DNA of 64,000 nucleotides from Devosia salina. Its GTDB lineage: Bacteria; Pseudomonadota; Alphaproteobacteria; Rhizobiales; Devosiaceae. The DNA lies in assembly GCF_019504385.1 (NCBI RefSeq), contig NZ_CP080590.1:4083501-4147500 (forward strand), given 5' to 3'. Of this stretch, positions 39,225 to 47,740 are shown piece after piece (position 1 is the first letter of the stretch; each line of letters begins with the position of its first letter). Both the position numbers and the translations under genes were made by a program. Under the pieces are notes generated by a model. It ran no database searches. It worked only from the letters and a program-made list of their open reading frames with translations, and was not told the DNA's origin.

Positions 39225-40371
39225 CCCCAACGATCTGTTCGGTGTCTATGTGCATTGGCCCTTCTGCGCGGCCAAATGCCCCTATTGCGATTTCAATTCC
39301 CACGTTCATCGCGGCCCCTTCGACGAGGAGGCCTTTGTCGAGGGCTATAGAAAAGAAATCGCCCAGATGGCGGCGCTCTCGCCCGGCCGGCTGGTGCAAT
39401 CGATCTTCTTTGGCGGCGGCACGCCCTCCCTGATGAGCCCCAAGGCCGTCGGCGCCGTTCTCGATGCCATTGCCAAGGCGTGGCAAATCGACCGCGATGC
39501 TGAAATCACGCTCGAAGCCAACCCGACCAGTGTCGAGGTGGATCGCTTCAAGGGGTTCCGAGCCGCCGGGATCAATCGCGTCTCGCTCGGTGTGCAGTCG
39601 CTGCGCCCCGGCCCGTTGGCCGAGCTGGGCCGTCGCCATACGGTCGAGGAGGCGGTGTCCGCCGTGCGCATTGCGCAATCGGTCTTCGAGCGCTCGAGCT
39701 TTGATCTCATCTATGCCCGCCCCAAGCAGACGCTGGAAGACTGGGAAGACGAGCTCAAGGAAGCGCTATGGCTGGCCCGCGGCCATATCAGCCTCTACCA
39801 GCTTACCATCGAGCAGGGGACGCGCTATTTCGACCTGCACCAGGCCGGCAAGTTGCAGATGCCCAATGAGGATCTGGCGGCCGATTTCTATGAACTGACC
39901 CAGGAATTGACCGCTGAGGCGGGCATGCCGGCCTATGAGATTTCCAATCATGCCGTGCCTGGCCAGGAAAGCCGGCACAACATGCTCTATTGGCGCTATG
40001 GCGAATATGCCGGCATCGGCCCCGGGGCTCATGGCAGGCTCATGGTCAACCACCAGCGCCATGCCACCGCCACGGAAAAACTGCCCTTCGAGTGGCTCAA
40101 GCTCGTCAATGAGTTTGGCCACGGCATGGTGACCGACGATGTCCTCACCTGGGAAGAACAGGGCGACGAATTTCTTGTCATGGGCCTGCGGCTCAAGGAA
40201 GGCATTTCGCCATCCCGCTTCATGTCCATATCGGGCCGCGGCATTTCCGAGGAGCAGATCGCCGCGCTCAAGGGCTATGGCTTTGTGGAAACCCTGCCCA
40301 ATGGCAATATCCGGGTCACCGACAAGGGTTTTCCGGTGCTCGACGCGGTGGTGGCGGACCTGGCAGCCTAA
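39211..40371 (+). CDS. hemW: Radical SAM haem chaperone HemW
   Basis: HemW binds haem and a 4Fe-4S cluster and passes haem to respiratory enzymes; older annotations call it an oxygen-independent coproporphyrinogen oxidase, but it lacks that activity. The 386-residue product has the radical SAM motif CAAKCPYCDF (C-x3-C-x2-C), IFFGGGTPSLM, EANPTSVE and RVSLGVQS, and a C-terminal HemN-type domain. It starts TTG at 39211, 13 bp inside rdgB, with GGAG ten bases upstream. Confidence 0.94.
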   Translation: MSKVNPNDLFGVYVHWPFCAAKCPYCDFNSHVHRGPFDEEAFVEGYRKEIAQMAALSPGRLVQSIFFGGGTPSLMSPKAVGAVLDAIAKAWQIDRDAEITLEANPTSVEVDRFKGFRAAGINRVSLGVQSLRPGPLAELGRRHTVEEAVSAVRIAQSVFERSSFDLIYARPKQTLEDWEDELKEALWLARGHISLYQLTIEQGTRYFDLHQAGKLQMPNEDLAADFYELTQELTAEAGMPAYEISNHAVPGQESRHNMLYWRYGEYAGIGPGAHGRLMVNHQRHATATEKLPFEWLKLVNEFGHGMVTDDVLTWEEQGDEFLVMGLRLKEGISPSRFMSISGRGISEEQIAALKGYGFVETLPNGNIRVTDKGFPVLDAVVADLAA

Positions 40372-41576
40372 AGCTTCGCCCCATCCACGGTGGTGAGAAC
40401 GCCGCCGGCCCCGATCTTCTTGATCACCAGCGCATAATCGCTCCTTCCATTGCCATTGAGCCGGAACAACCCGTCACGTCCGGCAAAGCCGGCCGGATTG
40501 GTCATTAGGGTGGCGTCATAGGGCGGCGTCGCCAGCGACAGCGTGTTCACATTGGCCAGGATCGTGGCGGTATAGACAATGGTGGCCATTTGCGGCGGCG
40601 CACTGCCGAAGCGGGCCTGGTAGTCGGCGCGAATGGCGTTGAGACCGGCCTCATCAATGGCCGGGCAGATGGCACCGGCAAGCGCCGGATTGGCCGTCAG
40701 GCCCGGGTCATTGGCCCAGTCGGCCGAACCGACCAGCTGTACCGTTTCACCGGTCACCCCCGATTGCGCGAGCAGCGAGGCGAATGTCGGGGCGCTGGCG
40801 CGGTCGGGAATGACCAGCGCATCGAGCACGCCGCGATCGATCAGCGGCTTGGCCTGGGCAATGATCGAGGGGGCTTCGCTGATGTCGGAGAAAGTATAGA
40901 CCGCGCTGGGATTGAACCCCGCGGCTATGGCCTGTTGCCGGAAGGCCGTGGCCAGCGCCTCGCCATAGGGTGTCGCGGGGAAGATGCCGGCCGGGCCGCG
41001 CCGGCCCTGCCCCCGCAGCCAGCTTGCGGCGCGCTTCATCTCGGTTTCGGGCAGCACATTGAGCACATAGACGCCCGGCCCCGCCACGCTGCCATTATTG
41101 GCAAAGCCGATCAGCGGAATGCCGCTGGCGCGTGCCACGGCGCCCGCCGCCGTCACCTGTTCGGCTGTGACCGGCCCCAGGATCAGCCTTGCACCCTCGG
41201 CCACCGCGGCACTAGCCGCGCTGGTCGCTCCGGCCGCGCTGTCGCCGGTATCACGGAGCGAGATGGTGATGTTTTCCCCGATATTGGGATTGGCCTCGAT
41301 GAACTGGATGGCGAGGCGGCTCGCATTGGCCAGCGCCTGGCCGAGCTGGCTGAGGGTCGCATTGCCCGAGAGCGGCAGCAGCAAAGCGACATTGACCCGG
41401 CCGCGGCCGAAGCGTTCCGCCGGCGTTGTCGCGACCGGCATCAGCCCGCCATTGTCGGCGCCATCCTGCGCCCAGGGCAGAGAAAAGCTGCGCGATCCCC
41501 ATTGCATACTGCCCGGCGAGCAGGCCGAGAGGAGTGCCGCCAGCCCGGCCAGTGCCGAGCGGCGTGTCCACAGCAC
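40368..41576 (-). CDS. Penicillin-binding protein activator (LppC/LpoA-like lipoprotein)
   Basis: Periplasmic-binding-fold lipoprotein related to LpoA, which activates PBP1A. The 402-residue reading has a lipoprotein signal peptide (LWTRRSALAGLAALLSAC, Cys 19), then VNVALLLPLSGNATLSQLGQ, ILGPVTAEQVTAAGAVARAS, IPLIGFANNGSVAG and the YraM-like core. The GTG at 41576 is chosen because GAGGA lies 7 bases upstream and the signal peptide then has normal length; an ATG at 41612 is the alternative. It ends tail to tail with hemW and diverges from rsmI. Confidence 0.87.
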   Translation of the reverse strand: MLWTRRSALAGLAALLSACSPGSMQWGSRSFSLPWAQDGADNGGLMPVATTPAERFGRGRVNVALLLPLSGNATLSQLGQALANASRLAIQFIEANPNIGENITISLRDTGDSAAGATSAASAAVAEGARLILGPVTAEQVTAAGAVARASGIPLIGFANNGSVAGPGVYVLNVLPETEMKRAASWLRGQGRRGPAGIFPATPYGEALATAFRQQAIAAGFNPSAVYTFSDISEAPSIIAQAKPLIDRGVLDALVIPDRASAPTFASLLAQSGVTGETVQLVGSADWANDPGLTANPALAGAICPAIDEAGLNAIRADYQARFGSAPPQMATIVYTATILANVNTLSLATPPYDATLMTNPAGFAGRDGLFRLNGNGRSDYALVIKKIGAGGVLTTVDGAKL

Positions 41577-41682
41577 CGCTTTGTCCTCACGTCCCACGCC
41601 AGGGCGCCCCATATGCTCACGATGTGTTAACAAGGTCGCGCCATATGGTTAACCAATGTTTGAGAAGAGGTGAAACGCGCTG

Positions 41683-42570
41683 ATGGCCGACGAGACAAGA
41701 GACTATTTCATCGCCGGCACGCGCTTTGAGGCACCGAGCCTGGCGTCTGGTCTCTATGTGGTGGCCACGCCCATCGGCAATCTGCGCGATATCACCCTGC
41801 GGGCGCTCGAAACCCTGGCGGCCGCCGAAACCGTGCTCTGTGAAGATACCCGGACCTCCGCCAAGCTCCTCGACCACTATGGCATAAGGGGCCGGCGCGA
41901 GGCGCTGCATGAGCACAATGAGCGCGACAAGGCCGAGGCCATCGCCGCCCGGATCGCCGCCGGTGCGGCCATAGCCCTGATCTCCGATGCCGGAACGCCG
42001 CTGCTCTCCGATCCCGGCTTCCCGCTGATCCGGACCCTGGCCGAGCAGAATCTGCCGGTCTTTCCGGTCCCGGGAGCCTCCGCCCTCCTATCCGCGCTGG
42101 TGATCGCGGGCCTCCCCACCGACGCCTTCGCCTTTCACGGCTTCCTGCCGCCCAAGGCCGGCGCCCGCGCCAATGCGCTGGAGCGGCTGAAGGATTCACG
42201 TGAAACCCTGGTCTTTTACGAATCACCCCGCCGGCTGGAGGGTAGTCTCACCGCCATGGCCGAGGTGCTGGGCGAGCGGCAGGCCGTCGTTGCGCTGGAA
42301 CTGACCAAGCGGTTTGAGCGCAGCTTTCGGGGCAGCGTCGGCGAACTGGCGGCCCGTTTTGCCGCAGAGGAGACCAAGGGCGAGGCCGTCATCGTGGTGG
42401 CCGGCGCCGCCGAGCCCGGCGCGCCGGCGGCAGAGGACTGGCAGGCGGCCTTGTCCGAAGCCATGGCGGTCCAGCCGCTCCGGGCCGCCGTCGACGAGAT
42501 CGCGGCCCGCTACGGCCTCAAGCGCAAGGACGTTTACGATGCCGCGCTCGCCCTCAAGAACGCCCGGTAA
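41683..42570 (+). CDS. rsmI: 16S rRNA (cytidine 1402-2'-O)-methyltransferase RsmI
   Basis: SAM-dependent methyltransferase of the tetrapyrrole-methylase fold acting on 16S rRNA C1402. The 295-residue product shows GLYVVATPIGNLRDITLRAL, VLCEDTRTSAKLL, ALISDAGTPLLSDPG and FPVPGASALLSAL. The parS-like site at 42192 lies in frame inside codons for Lys-Asp-Ser-Arg-Glu-Thr. yraN overlaps its last 32 bp in another frame. Confidence 0.96.
   Translation: MADETRDYFIAGTRFEAPSLASGLYVVATPIGNLRDITLRALETLAAAETVLCEDTRTSAKLLDHYGIRGRREALHEHNERDKAEAIAARIAAGAAIALISDAGTPLLSDPGFPLIRTLAEQNLPVFPVPGASALLSALVIAGLPTDAFAFHGFLPPKAGARANALERLKDSRETLVFYESPRRLEGSLTAMAEVLGERQAVVALELTKRFERSFRGSVGELAARFAAEETKGEAVIVVAGAAEPGAPAAEDWQAALSEAMAVQPLRAAVDEIAARYGLKRKDVYDAALALKNAR
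42192..42207. promoter_or_regulatory. parS-like ParB site inside rsmI
   Basis: GGATTCACGTGAAACC matches parS at 13 of 16 positions. It uses codons GAT TCA CGT GAA, the same four as the site in hisA. Confidence 0.55.
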
Positions 42571-42925
42571 GGGTCGGGTCGCGGCCTATCGGCGCGGCCA
42601 TCGCGGCGAGGCGCTGGCCGCGATCTGGCTGCAATTGAAACTCTATCGTATCCGCGATCGGCGATTCAAAACGCCCTTGGGCGAAATCGACCTGGTGGCC
42701 GAAAGAGGCGCCACAATCGTCTTTGTCGAGGTCAAGCAGCGCGCCCGGCATGCCGAGGAGGCGCTGACTTTCGCCGCCATCAATCGGGAGCGCATCACCC
42801 GCGCGGCACAGCTCTGGCTGGCCCGCCACCCCGATGCGCAAGGCCACGATCTGCGTTTTGACGTGATTCTGCTTGCACCCGGCCGCTGGCCGCGCCATCT
42901 CATCAACGCCTTTCCTGCTTACTGA
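42539..42925 (+). CDS. yraN: YraN family (UPF0102) nuclease-like protein
   Basis: A 128-residue protein of restriction-endonuclease-like fold. Candidate catalytic residues are in LGEIDLVAERGATIVFVEVKQR (Glu, Asp, Glu-x-Lys). Role unknown, often paired with rsmI and gshB near the origin. The ATG at 42539 overlaps rsmI and has AAGGA 8 bases upstream. Confidence 0.93.
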   Translation: MPRSPSRTPGKGRVAAYRRGHRGEALAAIWLQLKLYRIRDRRFKTPLGEIDLVAERGATIVFVEVKQRARHAEEALTFAAINRERITRAAQLWLARHPDAQGHDLRFDVILLAPGRWPRHLINAFPAY

Positions 42926-42933
42926 GAAGTGTC

Positions 42934-43878
42934 ATGAAGCTCAAAGTCGCGGTCCAGATGGACCATGTCGCCACCATCAATCCGCGCGGCGATTCCACTT
43001 TCGCCATGATGCTCGAGGCGCAGGCGCGCGGGCATGAACTCTTGCACTATACCCCCGACACGCTCGCCCTCCGCGACAATAAGGTGAGCGCGCTGGCCCA
43101 GCCTATTGCCGTCACCGACGCCGAAAAGGGCCAGCATTTCACGCTGGGTGAGGCAGCGCGGGTGGACCTCTCCACCCAGGACGTGGTGCTGATGCGTCAG
43201 GACCCGCCCTTCGACATGAACTACATCACGCTCACGCACATGCTCGAGCGCATTCACCCCAAGACCCTAGTGGTCAATCCGCCCTCGGCCGTGCGCAATG
43301 CGCCCGAAAAGATCCTCGTCACCGAATTTCCGGACTTGATGCCGCCCACGCTGGTGACCCGTGATCGCACCGAAATCCATGCCTTCCGCCGCGAGCACGG
43401 CAACATCATCGTCAAGCCGCTCTACGGCAATGGCGGCGCCGGCGTGTTCTTCATTCAGGAGGGCGACCACAACCTGGCGAGCCTGCTCGAACTCTTCGAG
43501 CAGAACTATCGCGAGCCCTTCATGGTGCAGCGCTACCTGCCCGACGTGCGCAAGGGCGACAAGCGCATCATCATCATCGATGGCGAGCCGGTCATGGGCC
43601 TGAACCGCATTCCCGCCGAGGGCGAGGCCCGCTCCAACATGCATGTGGGTGGCCGCCCCGAACTCTCCCCGCTCACCGAGCGCGAGATGGAGATCTGCGC
43701 CCGCATCGCCCCGGCGCTCAAGGAGCGCGGCATGATCTTTGTCGGCATCGACGTCATTGGCGGCTATCTCACCGAGATCAACGTCACCTCCCCCACAGGC
43801 ATTCGCGAGATCAAGCGCTTCGGCGGCCCCGACATCGCGGTGCTGATCTGGGACGCCATTGAAAAGCGCCGGGGGTAG
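42934..43878 (+). CDS. gshB: Glutathione synthetase GshB
   Basis: ATP-grasp enzyme joining gamma-glutamylcysteine and glycine. The 314-residue product shows VAVQMDHVATINPRGDSTFA, VLMRQDPPFDMNYIT, VKPLYGNGGAGVFF (ATP-grasp), DKRIIIIDGEPVMGLNR and INVTSPTGIREI. ATG at 42934, 8 bp after yraN; part of rsmI-yraN-gshB. Confidence 0.97.
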   Translation: MKLKVAVQMDHVATINPRGDSTFAMMLEAQARGHELLHYTPDTLALRDNKVSALAQPIAVTDAEKGQHFTLGEAARVDLSTQDVVLMRQDPPFDMNYITLTHMLERIHPKTLVVNPPSAVRNAPEKILVTEFPDLMPPTLVTRDRTEIHAFRREHGNIIVKPLYGNGGAGVFFIQEGDHNLASLLELFEQNYREPFMVQRYLPDVRKGDKRIIIIDGEPVMGLNRIPAEGEARSNMHVGGRPELSPLTEREMEICARIAPALKERGMIFVGIDVIGGYLTEINVTSPTGIREIKRFGGPDIAVLIWDAIEKRRG

Positions 43879-43975
43879 CTCTTCATTTGTGTAGGTCGGT
43901 CATGGCTTTCTGGGTAATCGCCACTCCCGGGCGCCGTGGGTAGAACGCGATCATCCGAAACGGAGATCGACACAG

Positions 43976-44347
43976 ATGCTTGTGCTCTACTGGTCCAATA
44001 TGGCGCTCAGATTGGTGCTGGAACTGGCAGCGTTGCTTGCTGTCGGCTGGTGGGGTTTCACCACGACTTCCAACTGGCTCCTGCGGATCGCGCTGGGACT
44101 GCTGCTGCCTGTAGCCATGGCCGCCGCCTGGGGTGTTTTCCGGATGGCCAATGATGGCGGCGCGCCGGTGGTGGAGATCGGGGGACAGTTGCGACTACTG
44201 CTCGAAGCGATCTATTTCGCTATTGCCGTGGCTGCCCTGCTCGGGCTCGGCCGGCAGGACCTGGCGGTCGGCTTCGTCCTGGTTCTGCTCGTGCACTACG
44301 GCCTCGACTACCCTCGCACCTTCGCCATGCTCACGGGCCGCCGGTGA
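43976..44347 (+). CDS. DUF2568 (YrdB) family membrane protein
   Basis: A 123-residue protein with about four hydrophobic spans and polar loops MANDGGAPVVE and LGRQDLAV, of the DUF2568/YrdB type; function unknown. It begins MLVLYWSNMALRLVLELAAL. ATG at 43976 has CGGAG upstream; a second ATG eight codons later is possible. Probably unrelated to gshB, 97 bp upstream. Confidence 0.82.
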   Translation: MLVLYWSNMALRLVLELAALLAVGWWGFTTTSNWLLRIALGLLLPVAMAAAWGVFRMANDGGAPVVEIGGQLRLLLEAIYFAIAVAALLGLGRQDLAVGFVLVLLVHYGLDYPRTFAMLTGRR

Positions 44348-44415
44348 CGCGACGTCCCACATTTGCTCCCCGCCCCGAAATGCCCTAGTGCTGGGGCACA
44401 GGTCCGGGGGCACGC

Positions 44416-45042
44416 ATGAACACTTTTCTGGTCGCATTCGCAACGCTGTTCGCCACGGTCGGCGTGGCCGACATTGCCTTCATCTTTGCGGCACTGACCA
44501 AGGACAATACGCCGGCCCAGCGCCGCATCTTTGCGACGCGCGGCGTGCTGGTGGCGCTGGCGATTCTTCTGTTCTTTGCCGTCCTGGGCAATGCCATCCT
44601 CGACTTGTTCGGCATCACCATCCCGGCCCTGCGCACCGCGGGCGGCGTCCTGCTGCTGTTGATCGCCATCGACATGGTGTTCGCCCGCCATTCGGGTGGC
44701 ACCGGCACCACCAGCGAGGAAGAGATCGAGGCTCGGCAGAGCCACGATATTTCGGTCTTTCCCCTCGCGATGCCGCTGATGGCCGGCCCGGGTGCCATCA
44801 GCGCCGTCATCCTCCTCACTACCGGTGCCAGGACCGATCTCGACTTCTGGCTGGTGCTGGCGGCCATTGTCGTCATCCTCGCCCTGTGCTGGCTTACGCT
44901 GCTGATCGCCATCCCGATCCAGCGCCTCCTGGGCCTCACCGGGCTCTCGGTGGTGTCGCGTATCGGGGGCATCCTCTTGGCCGCGCTGGCCGTGCAGTTC
45001 GTCTTCGACGGCATCAAGGCCAGCGGTCTGCTGGGCGCCTGA
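44416..45042 (+). CDS. MarC family integral membrane protein
   Basis: A 208-residue protein with six hydrophobic spans of the MarC (UPF0056) family. It shows FATVGVADIAFIFAALTKD, TAGGVLLLLIAIDM, the conserved SVFPLAMPLMAGPGAISAVI and FVFDGIKASG. Named for the E. coli marC locus, but no link with drug resistance is proven. ATG at 44416. Confidence 0.92.
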   Translation: MNTFLVAFATLFATVGVADIAFIFAALTKDNTPAQRRIFATRGVLVALAILLFFAVLGNAILDLFGITIPALRTAGGVLLLLIAIDMVFARHSGGTGTTSEEEIEARQSHDISVFPLAMPLMAGPGAISAVILLTTGARTDLDFWLVLAAIVVILALCWLTLLIAIPIQRLLGLTGLSVVSRIGGILLAALAVQFVFDGIKASGLLGA

Positions 45043-45083
45043 GCGTGCTGGAATTGCTGCAAAATTTCTGAAAATTGTCGGCG

Positions 45084-45098
45084 TTAAGCAAGCCTTAA
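45084..45098. promoter_or_regulatory. CtrA box, perfect TTAA-N7-TTAA
   Basis: TTAAGCAAGCCTTAA lies 68 bp upstream of the 40-residue ORF and 41 bp after the marC-type gene stop. The placement suggests CtrA control of the small ORF. Confidence 0.6.
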
Positions 45099-45165
45099 CG
45101 CTGTCATTGAACCGGAGCGCTGCCGGGCGCACAGATACGCAGCAATCCTGTCGGGGAGTCCCCCA

Positions 45166-45288
45166 ATGCGCCTGGCTGCCGCCCTGCTCCTGCTGATCTT
45201 TGCCATCATGGCCACCAGCGTGGCCGGAACCGGCGCCGCGCGTTCGGAAATGCTGACGCCTGTCGCTGTGGGGCTGGCCGCCTACTGA
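45166..45288 (+). CDS. 40-residue membrane or secreted peptide
   Basis: ATG at 45166 with GGGGAG 7 bases upstream. The product MRLAAALLLLIFAIMATSVA plus about 20 residues is either a single-span peptide or a short exported peptide (Ala-x-Ala near residues 20-25). No family recognised. It follows a perfect CtrA box and its stop overlaps the end of the SGNH gene by 7 bp. Confidence 0.55.
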   Translation: MRLAAALLLLIFAIMATSVAGTGAARSEMLTPVAVGLAAY

Positions 45289-46457
45289 GCCGCTCCGGTG
45301 GGCCGGCCCGTTTCGGTCTCGGCGGTGATCCCGACACCGAAGGCATCGACCCGGCCAATTGGTGCCTGCACCAGTTCATCGAGCGGGAAAGCCGCCGGCG
45401 CCTCGGGCGTGCCGGTGGCCAGCAGCAGGTCGCTGGCGCGGTCGGGCGCCCGATTGAGCGGCATCACCGCCCCGGCCACTTCGAGCAGCCTGATCTGCCC
45501 CAGGCCCTGATAGGGTGGCCGCAACAGGCCGGCCGCATCCGTGCCTTGCAGCGGGTCGGCCACGGCCACGCTCACCCGTCCGCCCCGATAGAAGGATCGG
45601 ATCGACTGGCTGATGTAGAAGGCCAGCTTGTCCGAGCCCGCCGAGGAGAAATGGATGCCGTCATCCTTGCGCATCAGCGCGTTCTGCCCGTTCACATCCG
45701 GTCCATAGGCAGCATATTTGCCGTCTTCGTCGGCAAAGCGGTCATAGATGTCGACAAATTCCGCGCCGCCGGAAAAGGCGGCCAGCCTGTGTAGCGCGCT
45801 GATCTGCGTCATCGCGGCCGAATACTGGCTGCGCGACATCGGCGGCAGGCCCATCCAGACCACCGGCTTGCGCGCCGCCCGCAACTGCCCGAGAAACGTA
45901 TTGAGCCGGGCCTGGTAGGCGTTGGTCCACCCCTCGCTCAATGGCTCATAGGTCTGCCCATTGGCGCTGATTTCCTGCCGGTCATTGATGCCGATGATCA
46001 CCACGGCGAGGTCAAAGCTGTCGGCGGCGATCTCCTTGGCCAGGGCCGCGTTCCAGTCGAAATAATCGTCCCGCACGAAGCCGGACGAGCTGACGCCCTG
46101 CTCGATGACCACCAGATTGGGATCCTCGGCATAGAAGCGCTCCAGCGCCTTGCTGAGGTCAATGGCCAGAGAATCGCCGAACACGGCCAGCCGCGTGGCG
46201 TCGGGAGCCTTGTCGATCTGCGGCTTTGGCGGCGGCGGTGGTGTCGCAGGGGCCGCCTGCTGCCGGGGCTGGGTCTGCTGCACCTGCGGGGCCGGGGCTG
46301 GCTCCTCGCCGAAAAGCAGGTCGAACAGGGTCCGGCGGCGCGGTTGCTCGTTCTGCGCGACCAGCATGCGTTCGCCCATGACCGGTTGGGCCAGCACGGG
46401 ACCCGCGTCGGCCAGCACCAGCACACCCAGAAGGATTACGAGGAGGAGCCGCTTCAT
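45282..46457 (-). CDS. SGNH/GDSL hydrolase family (DUF459-like) exported protein
   Basis: A 391-residue exported protein. Signal peptide at 1-25 (MKRLLLVILLGVLVLADAGP), a Pro/Gln-rich linker (about 50-85), then an SGNH esterase fold: LAVFGDSLAID (nucleophile Ser), IIGINDRQ (Asn block) and KDDGIHFSSAGSDKLA (Asp-x-x-His). Such DUF459 proteins occur in Rhizobiales; the substrate may be an acylated polysaccharide (inference). ATG at 46457. Followed upstream by the transglycosylase gene on the same strand. Confidence 0.88.
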   Translation of the reverse strand: MKRLLLVILLGVLVLADAGPVLAQPVMGERMLVAQNEQPRRRTLFDLLFGEEPAPAPQVQQTQPRQQAAPATPPPPPKPQIDKAPDATRLAVFGDSLAIDLSKALERFYAEDPNLVVIEQGVSSSGFVRDDYFDWNAALAKEIAADSFDLAVVIIGINDRQEISANGQTYEPLSEGWTNAYQARLNTFLGQLRAARKPVVWMGLPPMSRSQYSAAMTQISALHRLAAFSGGAEFVDIYDRFADEDGKYAAYGPDVNGQNALMRKDDGIHFSSAGSDKLAFYISQSIRSFYRGGRVSVAVADPLQGTDAAGLLRPPYQGLGQIRLLEVAGAVMPLNRAPDRASDLLLATGTPEAPAAFPLDELVQAPIGRVDAFGVGITAETETGRPTGAAQ

Positions 46458-46529
46458 ACTCAAATCCGCTTCGACACTCCCGCCTTGTAGCACCGGCCCC
46501 GGCGCAAGGCCAACGCGCTCCCGCTTGCG

Positions 46530-47726
46530 TTACTGCGTCGCTGATGCCAGCGCCTCGTAGGCGGCACGAGTGACGAAGCCATCGGCGACTTGCCCCTGCA
46601 TGGCCTGAAAGCGGGCATAGGCTGCCTGGGTGATCGGGCCGAGGCGGCCATCGACCGCCCCGTCATAGAGGCCGAGCTGTTTCAGTGCCTGCTGGATGGC
46701 CTGGCGCTGGGCCAGATTGGGAAACTGCGTGTCGCGCGGCCACGGCGCAACAAAGGCGCCGCTGCCCTTCAGCCGGTCTGTCAGATGCGCCACTGCCAGC
46801 GCATAGCTGTCGGAGAAATTGTAACCCTTGAGGGCGAGGTAATTGCCGGTCATGAGGAATTTCGGGCCGTGCTTGCCGGCCGGCACATAGAGGAAGACCG
46901 GCATGTCGGGATCGGCAAAGGACCGCCCGGCAACCCTTGTGATGCCGCGCTCGGCAAAGAAGGACACCGGCCTGAGCTGATCGCGGGTCGCGAGCAGATA
47001 GTCGAATCCCGCCGGTACTTCGACCTCGAAGCCCCAGTCCAGCCCCGGCTGGTACCCCAGGCGCCGCAGATAAATGGCGCTCGTGGCCAGCGCATCGGCG
47101 AGGGAATTGTGCAGGTCTACCCGCCCGTCCCCGTCCCCGTCGGTGCCATGGGCCAGCACATTGGATGGGTTGACCTGAAGATGTCCGATCGCGCCTGCCC
47201 AGGAGCCGATGGGCGATATACCATCATTGGCGGCGGCCAGTTTCAGCGCCGCGATGAAATCGGCCTTGTCGTCGGCAAAGCGGCTGCGGCGCTGCCAGGC
47301 CACCGTGGCGAGGGACCGTACAATGGGACGGATCAGGCTGTCATTGGACAGCACAGCCCCATAATCGGTCTCCATGCCCCAGATCGCGCCGAGCACATAG
47401 GGATCGACCCCATAGCGCTGGCCGATCGCCGCAAAGAGCGTGCCGTGGCGGCCCAGCGCCGCCTTGCCGCGTTCGATGCGGCCCGCGCTGACCCGGGCAT
47501 CGAGATAGTCCCAGATCGGTGTGGTGAACTCCGGCTGCGTTTCCACCAGGCTCGGAACGCGGGGGTCGGGGGTCAGCTGCGATACTATGGCGTCATAAAA
47601 CTGGCCGTCGATGCCCGCCGCGACCGCCTCGGCGCGAAACTGGTCGAGAAAAACGGAAAAGCTCTCCTGCGGCTGCGCTATTGCCGGGGCGACCAGCGCC
47701 AGCCAGATCAGAGCAACCCACCGCAT
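46530..47726 (-). CDS. Lytic murein transglycosylase (MltB-like) with peptidoglycan-binding domain
   Basis: Cleaves peptidoglycan with 1,6-anhydro ring formation. The 398-residue product has a signal peptide (MRWVALIWLALVAPAIA), an SLT_2 domain (about 25-320) with the catalytic Glu in GAIWGMETDYG and GAIGHLQVNPSNVL, and a C-terminal PG_binding_1 domain (QQALKQLGLYDGAVDGRLGP). ATG at 47726. galE ends 14 bp upstream, so they may share a transcript. Confidence 0.93.
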   Translation of the reverse strand: MRWVALIWLALVAPAIAQPQESFSVFLDQFRAEAVAAGIDGQFYDAIVSQLTPDPRVPSLVETQPEFTTPIWDYLDARVSAGRIERGKAALGRHGTLFAAIGQRYGVDPYVLGAIWGMETDYGAVLSNDSLIRPIVRSLATVAWQRRSRFADDKADFIAALKLAAANDGISPIGSWAGAIGHLQVNPSNVLAHGTDGDGDGRVDLHNSLADALATSAIYLRRLGYQPGLDWGFEVEVPAGFDYLLATRDQLRPVSFFAERGITRVAGRSFADPDMPVFLYVPAGKHGPKFLMTGNYLALKGYNFSDSYALAVAHLTDRLKGSGAFVAPWPRDTQFPNLAQRQAIQQALKQLGLYDGAVDGRLGPITQAAYARFQAMQGQVADGFVTRAAYEALASATQ

Positions 47727-47740
47727 GGCCTTCGTCCCCG

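Noticed and set aside
41625..41660. CtrA box between lppC and rsmI
   Set aside because: Two TTAA motifs occur but are 18 bp apart instead of 7.
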